Positions 38,732 through 47,361 of a stretch of DNA of 64,000 nt are shown here, one piece after another (within the stretch, counting starts at the first letter, position 1; each line of letters starts with the position of its first letter). Made by a program: the position numbers and the translations under genes. The notes beneath the pieces were generated by a model. The model searched no databases. It was not told the origin of the DNA and was given only the letters and a program-made list of their open reading frames with translations. The stretch spans positions 620,001 through 684,000 of the forward strand of contig NZ_AP014680.1 of assembly GCF_000829395.1 (NCBI RefSeq), in the 5' to 3' direction. Source of the stretch: Paucilactobacillus hokkaidonensis JCM 18461 (GTDB lineage Bacteria; Bacillota; Bacilli; Lactobacillales; Lactobacillaceae).

Positions 38732-40273
38732 TTATTTTGTTGAACCGTGTTTTCTCTGGAATGCTGCAATATTAGCATATTCAGTTTGTAATTGGCGGCT
38801 CAAACGGATGTAGATTGGTACTAGTTCACGATAGACTTCGTAGTTTTCTGGATTTGGTTGGTAAGTATTGGTTTCACCAATGAAATTCTTAATATCAGAT
38901 AAGTCATCGATCGTACCCAAACTCTTCATTCCCATAACTACAGCAGCTAATGCACCACTTTCAAATGACTTGGGAATTGTAACTGGACTTTCAAAAATAT
39001 CAGCTAGCATTTGACGCCATAGTTCAGACCGGGCAAAGCCACCAGTCGCCATAATTTCTTTTGGCTTACCAACAACTTCCTCTAAGGCCAACATAACTGT
39101 GTATAAGTTGTAAACAATTCCTTCAAGAGCAGCACGAACCATGTGTGCGCGAGTATGTTTACGAGTCAGACCGAAGAATGATCCACGAGCGTTAGCATCC
39201 CAAATTGGAGCGCGTTCACCTCCAAGGAATGGATGGAAGAGTAGGCCATCTGATCCTGCAGGAACTTCGCTAGCAATTTGAGTTAACATGTCATAGGAAT
39301 CTATGTTCATCATGTCAGCTGTAATCTTTTCAGGTGCAAATAATTGATCACGAACCCAACGGAAGACGATTCCACCATTATTGACCGGTCCGCCGACGAC
39401 CCATTTGTCTTTGGTTAATGCGTAACAAAAGACACGACCCTTAGGATCAATAGTTGGTTTGTCAGTAACTACACGAACGGCACCAGATGTACCAATTGTG
39501 ACAGCAACAACGCCCGGATCAATAGCATTGACACCGAGGTTAGACAATGTGCCATCAGACGCACCCATAATAAATGGAGTATCAGTGGGAATACCAATTA
39601 CCTTAGCATATTCTGCATGCATGCCAGAAACTTGTTCGAATGGATCGACCAATTCAGGAAGTTGGTCACGACTGACACCGGTAAGCTCTAATGCTTGCTC
39701 GTCCCAATCAAGGTTAAAAATATTGAACAGTCCAGTTGCAGATGCAATTGAATACTCTTCCTTCAAAACGCCGAATAAACGGTAGAAAATGTATTCTTTA
39801 ATTCCAATCCAGTAAGCGGCATTGTCGTAAATATCTTTATGTTCATTTTTAAGCCAGATTAATTTATATAATGGTGACATCGGATGAGTAGGGGTACCTG
39901 TTTTTTTGTATAACTCAAATCCAATTCCATTTTTTTTATATTCATCGGCATATTTTGCAGCACGGTTGTCGGCCCATGTGATAACACGAGTGATCGGATT
40001 GTGATCTTTATCCAATCCAATCAAACTGTGCATTGCGGCTGAAAATGAAACTCCGCGCAGGGTACCAGTAGTTAAATCAGCTTTACGTAATACTTCAGTC
40101 AATGCATCAACGACTGCATCGAAAATTTCATTTGGATCTTCTTCAGCCATGTCAGGTTGATCTTGGTAAAGTGGATATAATTTATTGGCATACCCAAGCA
40201 CGTTGCATTGATCATCATACAAAACGGCCTTGGTGCTGGTAGTACCTAAATCCACACCGATCATATAGTCCAT
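38732..40273 (-). CDS. gntK: Gluconokinase (FGGY family)
   Basis: 513 residues from ATG 40273, preceded by AAAGGAAG; a TTG six codons upstream overlaps that site. FGGY carbohydrate kinase: IGVDLGTTSTKAVLYD (phosphate 1), MAEEDPNEIF, VTIGTSGAVRVV and a C-terminal ATGGFARSELWRQMLADIF. Phosphorylates gluconate to 6-phosphogluconate feeding the pentose phosphate/phosphoketolase route. Divergent from an RpiR regulator; the promoter carries a cre site inside its spacer and the leader contains palindromic element I. Confidence 0.92.
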   Translation of the reverse strand: MDYMIGVDLGTTSTKAVLYDDQCNVLGYANKLYPLYQDQPDMAEEDPNEIFDAVVDALTEVLRKADLTTGTLRGVSFSAAMHSLIGLDKDHNPITRVITWADNRAAKYADEYKKNGIGFELYKKTGTPTHPMSPLYKLIWLKNEHKDIYDNAAYWIGIKEYIFYRLFGVLKEEYSIASATGLFNIFNLDWDEQALELTGVSRDQLPELVDPFEQVSGMHAEYAKVIGIPTDTPFIMGASDGTLSNLGVNAIDPGVVAVTIGTSGAVRVVTDKPTIDPKGRVFCYALTKDKWVVGGPVNNGGIVFRWVRDQLFAPEKITADMMNIDSYDMLTQIASEVPAGSDGLLFHPFLGGERAPIWDANARGSFFGLTRKHTRAHMVRAALEGIVYNLYTVMLALEEVVGKPKEIMATGGFARSELWRQMLADIFESPVTIPKSFESGALAAVVMGMKSLGTIDDLSDIKNFIGETNTYQPNPENYEVYRELVPIYIRLSRQLQTEYANIAAFQRKHGSTK

Positions 40274-40297
40274 TAGTAAACTTCCTTTCAAAATTAG

Positions 40298-40413
40298 AGT
40301 GTGAATGCAACCGAGTAAGTTTCGTAGGCTAAATTCACTTTGCTTTGAGCGCGTTCTAGGCGCTCGGAGCTAAGTGGGTTTAGCCCTAGAAACTTGGTTG
40401 CATTCACACGTTT
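40298..40413 (+). repeat. Palindromic element, copy I, inside the gntK leader
   Basis: Fully paired outer arms GTGTGAATGCAACC / GGTTGCATTCACAC, then AAGTTTCGTAGGCTAA / TTAGCCCTAGAAACTT with the GTA/CTA loop, and a GCGCGTTCTAGGCGC-rich tip. It lies between the gntK promoter (40444-40472) and the gntK start, so it is transcribed as antisense-oriented leader RNA, unlike copies that follow stop codons. Confidence 0.8.
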
Positions 40414-40443
40414 CAACTTAAGTTCAAATTAACAACGAACTCC

Positions 40444-40472
40444 ATTATATGAAAAACGCTTTCACAATTCAA
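40444..40472 (-). promoter_or_regulatory. gntK promoter with a cre site in the spacer
   Basis: On the minus strand TTGAAT and TATAAT are spaced by 17 bases, and the spacer reads TGTGAAAGCGTTTTTCA, a good CcpA operator. CcpA binding here would block RNA polymerase, giving glucose repression of gluconate use. Confidence 0.82.
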
Positions 40473-40480
40473 GTGATTTG

Positions 40481-40497
40481 TTGTAAAATATTTACAA
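40481..40497. promoter_or_regulatory. Candidate RpiR-family operator
   Basis: TTGTAAAATATTTACAA is a perfect dyad with 7-base arms. It lies between the gntK promoter and the rpiR gene and overlaps the likely rpiR promoter, so it could serve autoregulation and gntK control. Confidence 0.55.
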
Positions 40498-40528
40498 AGA
40501 ATAAAATTAACTATTTTGGGGTGACGTA

Positions 40529-41365
40529 ATGGTAGAAGACAGCCTGGTTAGTATCAAGGCTTATTATAATGGTTTTAGTGACAATGAAAAGAAGATTGCG
40601 TCGTACGTAGTCAAGCATGCAGCGATAATTCAAGAATTGACAATTAGTGATTTGGCCAAAAAATGTCAAACATCAACCGCTTCAATTTCACGATTTGTTA
40701 AACATATTGGGTATCTTAATTATCGTGAATTTCTAATGGAAATGCCAAAAAGTACGTATGGTGATGTTTTTAGTGAAATCGAAGAAGATGATTCGGATAC
40801 CCAAATCACGGAAAAAACTTTTAATGGAGCCATTAATGCGTTAAAGGCAACTAAAAAAATGCTTGATAAAAATAAAGTCAAACAGGCCGCCAAATTTTTA
40901 CAGCATACAAATAAATTGAGCTTTTTTGGGCTGGGAGGTTCATCAATTGTCGCATTGGATGGATTCCATAAATTTATTCGAACGAGTTTAGAATGTGAAT
41001 ACCATCCAGATTTTGATATTCAGCTCATGCAGGCAGTTAAATTAACAAAAGATGACTGTGCGATTGTAGTATCACACTCGGGTAGGAATCAACAAACTAT
41101 GCTGGTGGCTAAAGAACTGAAAAAAAGGCATGTCCCGATTATTGCAATAACAAGTTACCCAACTAGTGAACTAGCACAAATTGCAGATGTAGCATTAATT
41201 GCGGTAGCTGAAGAGGTTAACTTCAGATCAGAAAGTATGTCATCATTAATGGCACAATTGACGATTATGGATAGTTTATTCATGATGACTGCAATTTATC
41301 ATACGGATAAGACGGAAAATATCTTGAGAGATGTAAGGGGCATTATGCAAAAGACAAGAGCGTGA
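40529..41365 (+). CDS. MurR/RpiR-family regulator, probable gluconate regulator
   Basis: 278 residues. N-terminal RpiR helix-turn-helix (LTISDLAKKCQTSTASISRF, then VKHIGY) and a C-terminal SIS sugar-phosphate-binding domain (about 110-250; FFGLGGSSIVALDGFHKF and IVVSHSGRNQQTMLVA). Divergent from gntK, hence probably senses a gluconate-derived sugar phosphate. ATG 40529 follows TTGGGGTGA. The last codons, Arg-Ala-stop, fall within palindromic element J. Confidence 0.88.
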   Translation: MVEDSLVSIKAYYNGFSDNEKKIASYVVKHAAIIQELTISDLAKKCQTSTASISRFVKHIGYLNYREFLMEMPKSTYGDVFSEIEEDDSDTQITEKTFNGAINALKATKKMLDKNKVKQAAKFLQHTNKLSFFGLGGSSIVALDGFHKFIRTSLECEYHPDFDIQLMQAVKLTKDDCAIVVSHSGRNQQTMLVAKELKKRHVPIIAITSYPTSELAQIADVALIAVAEEVNFRSESMSSLMAQLTIMDSLFMMTAIYHTDKTENILRDVRGIMQKTRA

Positions 41366-41484
41366 GCACCCGCGAACAAGCGACGTAGGATAAGAGCAAC
41401 CCGGCCATTAGTTAATTTGGACTTTAAATTGACTGATGGCCGGGTTGCTCTTATCCCTAGTCACTTGTGGCTGCGAACGCGTTT
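41359..41484 (+). repeat. Palindromic element, copy J, overlapping the rpiR stop
   Basis: Outer arms AGCGTGAGC / GCGAACGCG (note GCGT/ACGC instead of GTGT/ACAC, a compensated change), middle GACGTAGGATAAGAGC / GCTCTTATCCCTAGTC (again compensated), upper stem AACCCGGCCATTAGT and its complement; ends in GTTT. The remainder of the gap to 41666 shows no gene; the sequence near 41630-41660 is A/T-rich with an AAGGAGG ribosome site. Confidence 0.85.
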
Positions 41485-41666
41485 ACTCCATAAACCAGGG
41501 GGAGAAAGTACGTTCTATCATTAAAAGACATGCTCATTTAATGAAAAATAATGATCAACAAACCTATCCGCAAAAAAAGTAACGATTCCCCAAACAACGA
41601 TCACGGCACCTATCATCAAACCTATAATTCTGGTAAAATATATACCATTACCAAGGAGGACGGCTG

Positions 41667-42446
41667 ATGGCTAAACGTAAAATTGAACCGATTTATGATA
41701 ATACGTTTCGACGCAGCAATCGGCATAATTATAAAAAACATCCGTGGATAATACTGGTAATCGTGCTATTGGTTCTAGGTGGTGCTGGGGGGTTAATCTG
41801 GCATAATCACCACCAATCAGCGTTGAATTCATACGCAGTTCGTGGGGTTAGTGTAAATCAGGCTGATGGCTATGTTGACTTTCATCAATTGCAAAGTCAG
41901 AAAATAAAATTTGCATATTTGAAGGCAACTTCTGGGGCTAGTTATCTAGATGACGATTTCATTGATAATTATCAGCGGATTTCCGGCAGTAACTTGCAAG
42001 TTGGAATTTATCAACAGTTTAGTTTTACATCGAGTGCTAAAAGTCAATTTCGGTATTTAGTTAGTCAGGTTCAACAGCAGTCTGGTAACTTACCGATTGC
42101 GATTCAAGTAACATATTACGGTAAGTATGCGGACACGCCGCCGAATGCAAAAAAGCAGGGGCAAAAGTTAGCCGAACTGGCAGAATTGTTGTCAGAACAT
42201 TATGGACAGGGATGTATTATCTGGGCAACGCCAGCTGTTCAGCGAGATATTGTGGATTCTTATTTACCACAAAATAAAAAATGGTCGGTACCCACAAAAC
42301 TTAAACGGCAAGGTAAAGACGTAATGTTTATCCAGTATACGGGGCATCAAAAATTAGAAGTTGACGGAGTTAGAACAGATTTAACCCAGTCAGTCTTTAA
42401 TGGCAGCTTGAAACAATGGAACGAACAATTTGGTAGTAATGAGTAG
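41667..42446 (+). CDS. Membrane-anchored GH25-like protein, probably lacking catalytic residues
   Basis: 259 residues: basic N-terminus, one membrane segment at about 28-44, then a GH25 muramidase-like fold (YVDFHQLQSQKIKFAYLKAT; later IIWATPAVQR and FIQYTG). In active GH25 enzymes the first strand has G-I-D-V-S, the middle Y-H-F, and the catalytic strand D-x-E; here the corresponding places read GVSVNQ, YQQFSF and IAIQVTYYG, so Asp and Glu appear replaced. A binding or structural role in the wall is more likely than lysis. ATG 41667 behind AAGGAGG. Confidence 0.72.
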   Translation: MAKRKIEPIYDNTFRRSNRHNYKKHPWIILVIVLLVLGGAGGLIWHNHHQSALNSYAVRGVSVNQADGYVDFHQLQSQKIKFAYLKATSGASYLDDDFIDNYQRISGSNLQVGIYQQFSFTSSAKSQFRYLVSQVQQQSGNLPIAIQVTYYGKYADTPPNAKKQGQKLAELAELLSEHYGQGCIIWATPAVQRDIVDSYLPQNKKWSVPTKLKRQGKDVMFIQYTGHQKLEVDGVRTDLTQSVFNGSLKQWNEQFGSNE

Positions 42447-42451
42447 AAAAA

Positions 42452-42482
42452 AGCTAAGCCAAAAATTAATTTCAGCTTAGCT
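42452..42482. terminator. Terminator between convergent genes
   Basis: AGCTAAGC (42452-42459) pairs with GCTTAGCT (42475-42482), preceded by an A-run, so it best serves the minus-strand gene; the loop is A/T-rich. Confidence 0.6.
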
Positions 42483-42494
42483 CCTAGAATGTAA

Positions 42495-42857
42495 TTATTG
42501 CTCAGGCACCGTAATGGTATATGTTTGATCATCCGCATCGTCAATAAGCTTGACGGGACGCTGCTCATTGGCTTGGATGGTAATATGATAGCCAAATTTA
42601 TCAATATAGATTAAATGATGGTCATCGATTAACTCCACGGTTGTGGTGATATCATGATTATCGATCGATAATTTTAAATCTGGTGTAATTTCTAACTGAT
42701 GGGTTCGGTTGCGTTCGGGATCATAATATTCCCACGTTCCGGCATAAAAAATGGGTAACGAGGTTGTATGTGCAGATTTGGAACGACCTAGTCCCAGTGT
42801 ACTGGATAGTCCGGCAATTAATCCTGCACCGAATAATAAAATGTTATGTCGTTTCAT
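42495..42857 (-). CDS. DUF4828 protein
   Basis: 120 residues. N-terminal MKRHNILLFGAGLIAGLSST is a signal-like hydrophobic segment; the rest is a small beta-rich domain with GTWEYYDPERNRTHQLEI, a pattern of the lactobacillar DUF4828 family. No function is known. ATG at 42857; AGGCTC-type upstream sequence gives only a weak ribosome site (GGGGAGGC). It stands alone between two plus-strand genes. Confidence 0.75.
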   Translation of the reverse strand: MKRHNILLFGAGLIAGLSSTLGLGRSKSAHTTSLPIFYAGTWEYYDPERNRTHQLEITPDLKLSIDNHDITTTVELIDDHHLIYIDKFGYHITIQANEQRPVKLIDDADDQTYTITVPEQ

Positions 42858-43014
42858 TTTGATTGAGCCTCCCCATTTGATTAAAATAAATTGACCCCGT
42901 CATCAATTGCTTTACTCTATTATACAATAATGTGAACAAATATTCTTTTACATTTATGTAAAATTCGTTGATAAACTGATAAAATAGAATTATAACTAAA
43001 ATAGGAGGCCAAAC

Positions 43015-44016
43015 ATGCTTAAACTAGGGATTATTGGTACTAATTGGATTACGGATCAATTTATAGAAGCGGCAAATGTTACAAAGAGATGGCAATTGAC
43101 AACGGTTTTCTCACGGACAACGCAGCGAGCACAGGAATATAGCTCAAAGTTTCACGCACAAGAATTTTTTACGGATATCAATGAATTTTTTAGTAATGGC
43201 GTGTTTGATGCTGTGTATATTGCCTCACCAAATAGTTTGCATTACCAATATGCTCGACAGGCGATTGAAAATGATAAGCATGTCATCGTGGAAAAACCGG
43301 CATTTACTAACCCGGACGAATTTTCCCAAATAGAAGCATTGTTGCAGGCCCATCCCAAAGTCCGGTTAGTGGAAGCTGCTAGGCATGTGCACACACCATT
43401 GTTTGCACAGGTCAAGCAACAAGTTAATGATATGGATCAGGTTCAGGGGGCTACCTTAACATATATGAAGTATTCTTCACGTTACGATCAAGTGCTGGCC
43501 GGTAAAACCCCCAATGTATTTTCATTGGAATTTGCTGGTGGTGCATTACAAGATTTAGGAGTTTATCCGGTCTATAGTGCCGTGGCATTGTTTGGCGAAC
43601 CAAATAGTGTCGTCTATTTTCCGACATTAATTGCTACTAAGGCAGACGGTAAGGGTGTCGCGATTTTACGATACGATGATTTTGAAGTCACGCTTAATTT
43701 TGGTAAAACGTCCAATTCGCATCTAGTTTCTGAGATTTATGGTTTGAAAGATACGTTGGTAATGGATAACCCGGCTGATCTAACTGATGCAGTATATTAC
43801 GATGCAGATCAGCAGGCCCACAAATTAAGCGCGCCGGTAGAAGCAAATGACATGGTGCCTGAATTACGGGATTTTGCGGCATTATTGGAACAACCTAACG
43901 ATAAAGAACAATTAAAAAAGTATCAAGAGTGGTTTGATTTAAGCCGCCAAGTAAATTCATTGTTGGATACGTTGCGTCAATCAGCGGGAATTGAGTTTCC
44001 GTCAGATAATCGATAG
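43015..44016 (+). CDS. Gfo/Idh/MocA-family oxidoreductase
   Basis: 333 residues. Rossmann start LGIIGTNWITDQF, then VYIASPNSLHYQYA and VIVEKPAFTNPDEF, where EKP supplies the family's catalytic-site lysine; a C-terminal alpha/beta substrate domain follows (AGGALQDLGVYPVY). The substrate is unknown; relatives reduce or oxidise sugars and inositols. ATG 43015 behind ATAGGAGG. The helicase gene begins 13 bases later. Confidence 0.87.
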   Translation: MLKLGIIGTNWITDQFIEAANVTKRWQLTTVFSRTTQRAQEYSSKFHAQEFFTDINEFFSNGVFDAVYIASPNSLHYQYARQAIENDKHVIVEKPAFTNPDEFSQIEALLQAHPKVRLVEAARHVHTPLFAQVKQQVNDMDQVQGATLTYMKYSSRYDQVLAGKTPNVFSLEFAGGALQDLGVYPVYSAVALFGEPNSVVYFPTLIATKADGKGVAILRYDDFEVTLNFGKTSNSHLVSEIYGLKDTLVMDNPADLTDAVYYDADQQAHKLSAPVEANDMVPELRDFAALLEQPNDKEQLKKYQEWFDLSRQVNSLLDTLRQSAGIEFPSDNR

Positions 44017-44029
44017 GGTGTGTAAAAAG

Positions 44030-45364
44030 ATGATTGAAATTTTTCAGCAACATTTTAAAGAACGAGGATTTAAAGAACCAACGGCCATCCAAACAGCTGT
44101 AAATGATGCGATGGCCAATGATAAGTCGGTACTGGGGATTGCTCCAACCGGTTCTGGTAAAACGATTGCGTTTACGCTGCCAATTTTACCTAAAGTAATG
44201 GCTGGTCAAGGAACGCAAGTCTTGGTGCTATCACCGTCACAAGAATTAGCTGTACAAACGACTAAGGTAATGCGGGAATGGGCGCAATTATTAGATTTAA
44301 AGGTAATGTCATTAACTGGTGGCGCCAATATGAAGCGCCAGGTTGAGAAATTAAAAAGCCATCCAGAAATTTTAGTGGGGACACCAGGGCGAGTATTACA
44401 TTTACTAGAATCAAAGCATTTAAAATTGGGCCATTTGCAAACGATGATCATCGATGAAGCTGATGATATGTTGCAAGATAGTACATTGGCTGTGATTGAA
44501 GACATTGAACGGGCAACGCCACTGTCAACTCAATTAGGATTTTTTTCGGCAACTAAAACAGAAGTACTAGATGGACTTAATTATATGTTTGGTCGGGATA
44601 TTATTGAGTATGATGTTCGTGATGAAGATCATTCGCAAGGGATTGTCCGGCATGGGCAAATGGAGATTGCTGGCAAGCAACGTGGCGAAATGTTACGGCG
44701 TTTCAGTCACATTAAAGATTTTCGAGCACTAGTATTTTTCAATCAAACTAAAACAATGATGCATGTGGCCAGCCAGCTTGAACATGAGCATGTATCTGCG
44801 ATGGTATTAGGCGGGCAACAGCGAAATACTGACCGTGAAAAGGCATTGCGGATGTTCCGTAATCGCCAATTAAAATTTTTGCTAACGACGGATGTGGCTG
44901 CAAGAGGACTGGACATTGTTAAGTTACCAGCTGTAATTAATTTTGATTTGCCAACTGAGGCGGTGACGTATGTCCATCGTGTTGGTCGAACAGGCCGGCA
45001 GGGAGAACCTGGTTTGGTAGTTAACTTTGGTAATGATCACGATTTACGGGACTTGAAAAAATTATTGGCGGATGAAAAATATGATCTAAAGCCAATCTAT
45101 TTTGCGCATAATCAGCTAGTTGATGAGCGACCCCAGCATGGTGAAAAACCAGCGCATACCGAAAATGTGCAAGAAAAAGCTCACCGCGCAGTCCGTAAAG
45201 CGCAACTGAGCGATGAGCATGTGAATGTTGGTAAGAGCATTAATCGAACAATTGATGTGGCTAAGGATCAGCCCACCAAAGCAAAACGACACAAGAAAAA
45301 GCGACACGACAAGAATAAAGGCATTCGATTAAAGCGTCGACGTCAAGCTGAAGAAAAAAAGTAG
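44030..45364 (+). CDS. DEAD-box ATP-dependent RNA helicase
   Basis: 444 residues from ATG 44030; a longer frame from 43991 overlaps the previous gene. Motifs: Q motif (GFKEPTAIQ), Walker A APTGSGKT, IIDEADDML, FFSATKT (SAT), LLTTDVAARGLD and HRVGRTGRQG. The C-terminal ~70 residues are very basic (RHKKKRHDKNKGIRLKRRRQ), an RNA-binding tail as in CshA/CshB-type cold-shock helicases. Ribosome site GGGTG is weak. Confidence 0.92.
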   Translation: MIEIFQQHFKERGFKEPTAIQTAVNDAMANDKSVLGIAPTGSGKTIAFTLPILPKVMAGQGTQVLVLSPSQELAVQTTKVMREWAQLLDLKVMSLTGGANMKRQVEKLKSHPEILVGTPGRVLHLLESKHLKLGHLQTMIIDEADDMLQDSTLAVIEDIERATPLSTQLGFFSATKTEVLDGLNYMFGRDIIEYDVRDEDHSQGIVRHGQMEIAGKQRGEMLRRFSHIKDFRALVFFNQTKTMMHVASQLEHEHVSAMVLGGQQRNTDREKALRMFRNRQLKFLLTTDVAARGLDIVKLPAVINFDLPTEAVTYVHRVGRTGRQGEPGLVVNFGNDHDLRDLKKLLADEKYDLKPIYFAHNQLVDERPQHGEKPAHTENVQEKAHRAVRKAQLSDEHVNVGKSINRTIDVAKDQPTKAKRHKKKRHDKNKGIRLKRRRQAEEKK

Positions 45365-45423
45365 AGTTTATTACACTTGTTCTTTACAGGAAATTAGTTT
45401 CGTGAGAAAATAATTTCTGTTAC

Positions 45424-45496
45424 GTTCCTATAGCATAATTGGATAGTGCGTCCGCCTCCTAAGCGGTTGATCCCGGTTCGAATCCGGGTGGGAACA
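45424..45496 (+). tRNA. tRNA-Arg (anticodon CCT)
   Basis: Acceptor arms GTTCCTA (45424-45430) and TGGGAAC (45489-45495) pair; D-arm AGCATAATTGGATAGTGC; anticodon stem-loop CCGCCTCCTAAGCGG with CCT; T-arm CCCGGTTCGAATCCGGG. The CCA end is not encoded. No integrase or att duplication is seen beside it. Confidence 0.95.
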
Positions 45497-45597
45497 TCAA
45501 AAAAGCAGTTTTTAAATCGAGTGTGCAATGTGATAGTTATCCATAAATTATCATAAACAGCTTTGTACTAGTTATTTTTACAATAAAGATCAAACGA

Positions 45598-45990
45598 TTA
45601 CACGCCCAACTTTTCCCGTAATGCATCTGATAATGTAGCTGAAAAATTAATCCCTTGTGCTTGTGCCTGCTCTGCTAAATCGGCTGGCACTGTTACGTTT
45701 TTACGAATAGTTACTTCTTTAACCTGAGATTTTACGATGTTTAGATCAACAGATACAATGACAATAGTTTGGTTATCATTTTTTTGTATGTCATCAATGA
45801 TTGTCGCCTCTGGTAGTGTCTTACGACCATACAAGGCCAATCCTAAGGCCTCCTGACCATGAACGACGGCATCATTGATCGAATTTCCAAATGATAGTGC
45901 TTCTGGTACGTCAACGAATTCAATATCGAATGTGTTATTTTCGTCTGGTGTTAAAAGTGCTGGATAAGTTACTAAATTTATATTTTTCAT
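45598..45990 (-). CDS. hicB: HicB-family antitoxin
   Basis: 130 residues from ATG 45990 behind GAAGGGA; an in-frame start 10 codons upstream overlaps that site. N-terminal HicB fold (YPALLTPDENNTFDIEFVDV, PEALSFGNSINDAV) degenerate RNase H type, and a C-terminal DNA-binding ribbon-helix-helix/HTH-like part (VTVPADLAEQAQAQGINFSA). Downstream of the toxin gene by 37 bases, the toxin-first order of HicAB. Confidence 0.9.
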   Translation of the reverse strand: MKNINLVTYPALLTPDENNTFDIEFVDVPEALSFGNSINDAVVHGQEALGLALYGRKTLPEATIIDDIQKNDNQTIVIVSVDLNIVKSQVKEVTIRKNVTVPADLAEQAQAQGINFSATLSDALREKLGV

Positions 45991-46027
45991 AATGTTTTCC
46001 CTTCTATATGAGCGTGACAAACAAGAT

Positions 46028-46216
46028 TTACCTCAGACCTGCCTGTTTCATCATCTTATTTAGAATTCCCTTTGGAATCTCACGAGAATGGATAGGAACG
46101 ACCAACTGCTTGTGTGTATCTGGATTGTAGTAGGTTTTATGAGATCCAGCCTGTCGCAGAGCTTTGAAACCATGTTGTTTTAATAACTTTTCAAAGTCTC
46201 TAGTTTTCATGGGCAA
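46028..46216 (-). CDS. hicA: HicA-family toxin (mRNA interferase)
   Basis: 62 residues from TTG 46216, 8 bases after GGAAG; ATG 46210 is also possible. The dsRNA-binding-like HicA fold is plain: KLLKQHGFKALRQAGSHKTY with the catalytic His in GSH, then VVPIHSREIPKGILNKMMKQ. Cleaves mRNA during translation-independent interference in the family. Preceded by a promoter and a palindrome that the antitoxin probably binds. Confidence 0.93.
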   Translation of the reverse strand: MPMKTRDFEKLLKQHGFKALRQAGSHKTYYNPDTHKQLVVPIHSREIPKGILNKMMKQAGLR

Positions 46217-46241
46217 ATTGATCACTTCCTTCATAGACATT

Positions 46242-46286
46242 ATAATACACCTAGTACGTATTACGGTCAATACATCTTGTATGTAT
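46242..46286 (-). promoter_or_regulatory. hicAB promoter and candidate HicB operator
   Basis: On the minus strand TTGACC (46270-46265) and TATTAT (46247-46242) are 17 bases apart. The dyad ATACAT-CTTGT-ATGTAT at 46270-46286 touches the -35 box, as expected for autoregulation. Confidence 0.65.
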
Positions 46287-46321
46287 TGATATTATTAAGC
46301 TAAATAAATACAGCAACATTT

Positions 46322-46367
46322 AAAACGGACAATTCAAGTGGCATAGGATTGTCCGTTTTGTTTTTTT
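46322..46367 (+). terminator. Perfect 12-bp hairpin with T-run
   Basis: AAAACGGACAAT (46322-46333) and ATTGTCCGTTTT (46348-46359) pair perfectly, then GTTTTTTTTG. It points along the plus strand although both neighbouring genes are minus, so it may block antisense transcription or end an unseen transcript. Confidence 0.75.
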
Positions 46368-46647
46368 TGTATAAATGGCATTTGACATATTAGATGTTTT
46401 CTTACAGTAGGTATTCATATTAGCAAAGCAATTTTTTACAGTTATCAGGTAGCCTAATTATCGAGTTAACGAGAGTTGAACTCGCTTCAAACATTTTTAT
46501 TATGTTTAGTTGCCGAATTTCTGTAACTCATTATTTTAAATAATAGCAGGTCAATATTAAGAGTTTATGCTGATTCATTTAAAAATAGTTTAAGAAAGCG
46601 TATTCATAATGTCGATTGACATTGTTTGTTCTAAACAGTGAACAAAT

Positions 46648-46670
46648 AAAAAAGCCGGCTTGCCGACTTT
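46648..46670 (-). terminator. Terminator of the DUF805 gene
   Basis: On the minus strand AAAGTCGGC and GCCGGCTTT form a short-loop stem followed by TTTTATTTG. Confidence 0.75.
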
Positions 46671-46683
46671 CATTTGCCCACTG

Positions 46684-47055
46684 TTATTTATTTTGCCATC
46701 TGTTATATTTTGTAGGTAGTATCATCAAAATAAAGAACCAAATACCACCAATTAGTGGAATAATTTGAATGAAAACCCACCAGCCAGAACGATCAGTGTC
46801 ATGCAAGCGCCGAACAGAAACTGATAGCGTTGCAAGCCAGACGATTAGGACAACAATATTTCTTATGGAAGCAATGCCTAAATCGTGCCAAGTGTATATT
46901 TGGGTGAGGGGATGACCCATGATTCCTTGCAAGATAGCAATAATAATACCACCTAGTATCCAGTTAATGATTGCAGGCCACCAATAATCTGGTCGGTTAG
47001 ATGTACCGGAAAAATTAAGAATATTGTTCCAAAACTTTTTATATGAATCAATCAT
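46684..47055 (-). CDS. DUF805 membrane protein
   Basis: 123 residues with three or four membrane helices. The N-terminal MIDSYKKFWNNILNFSGTSN, then RPDYWW, and the later SVSVRRLHDTDRSGWWVFIQ are hallmarks of the DUF805 (YhaH-like) family. Role unknown. ATG 47055 behind TTAGGAGTG. Single-gene unit. Confidence 0.88.
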   Translation of the reverse strand: MIDSYKKFWNNILNFSGTSNRPDYWWPAIINWILGGIIIAILQGIMGHPLTQIYTWHDLGIASIRNIVVLIVWLATLSVSVRRLHDTDRSGWWVFIQIIPLIGGIWFFILMILPTKYNRWQNK

Positions 47056-47361
47056 TTAAAATCACTCCTAACTTAATTAATAATTTAAATTTAGTTGCTG
47101 GTTGTTTCAGGCCAGTGAATTGGTAACAGTCTCTTCTGCAAATCATCAATTGTTATAAATAAGTTTACCATCAAATAATAACAAAATATAATAATTAGCT
47201 CTACCTTGGCTTATCAATAATTTGAAGCGTATGTAAATGAATACTTTTGTACATAACAGCTTATTTTTTAAGCAAGTGTGATTTCATATATGGTGCTAAT
47301 TTACTGGTAAAGTAGTAAAATAATGTTAAGAAAGTATTAAGAAATAAAGAGGTGAAATCGC
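47056..47361. other. Gene-free interval upstream of wecB
   Basis: A/T-rich intergenic region of 306 bases between divergent genes; it must hold both promoters. I see no RNA gene or repeat in it. Confidence 0.6.

Larger units (their letters stand above)
46271..46683. other. Gene-free interval between hicA and DUF805
   Basis: Contains the hicAB operator, a plus-directed terminator-like hairpin (46322-46367) and the DUF805 terminator (46648-46670). The A/T-rich middle (about 46370-46640) shows no open frame with a ribosome site. Confidence 0.7.

Noticed and set aside
45424-45600. tRNA-Arg(CCT) as a used prophage or island attachment site
   Set aside because: tRNA-Arg genes are common targets, but I find neither an integrase gene nor a direct repeat of the tRNA 3' end nearby.
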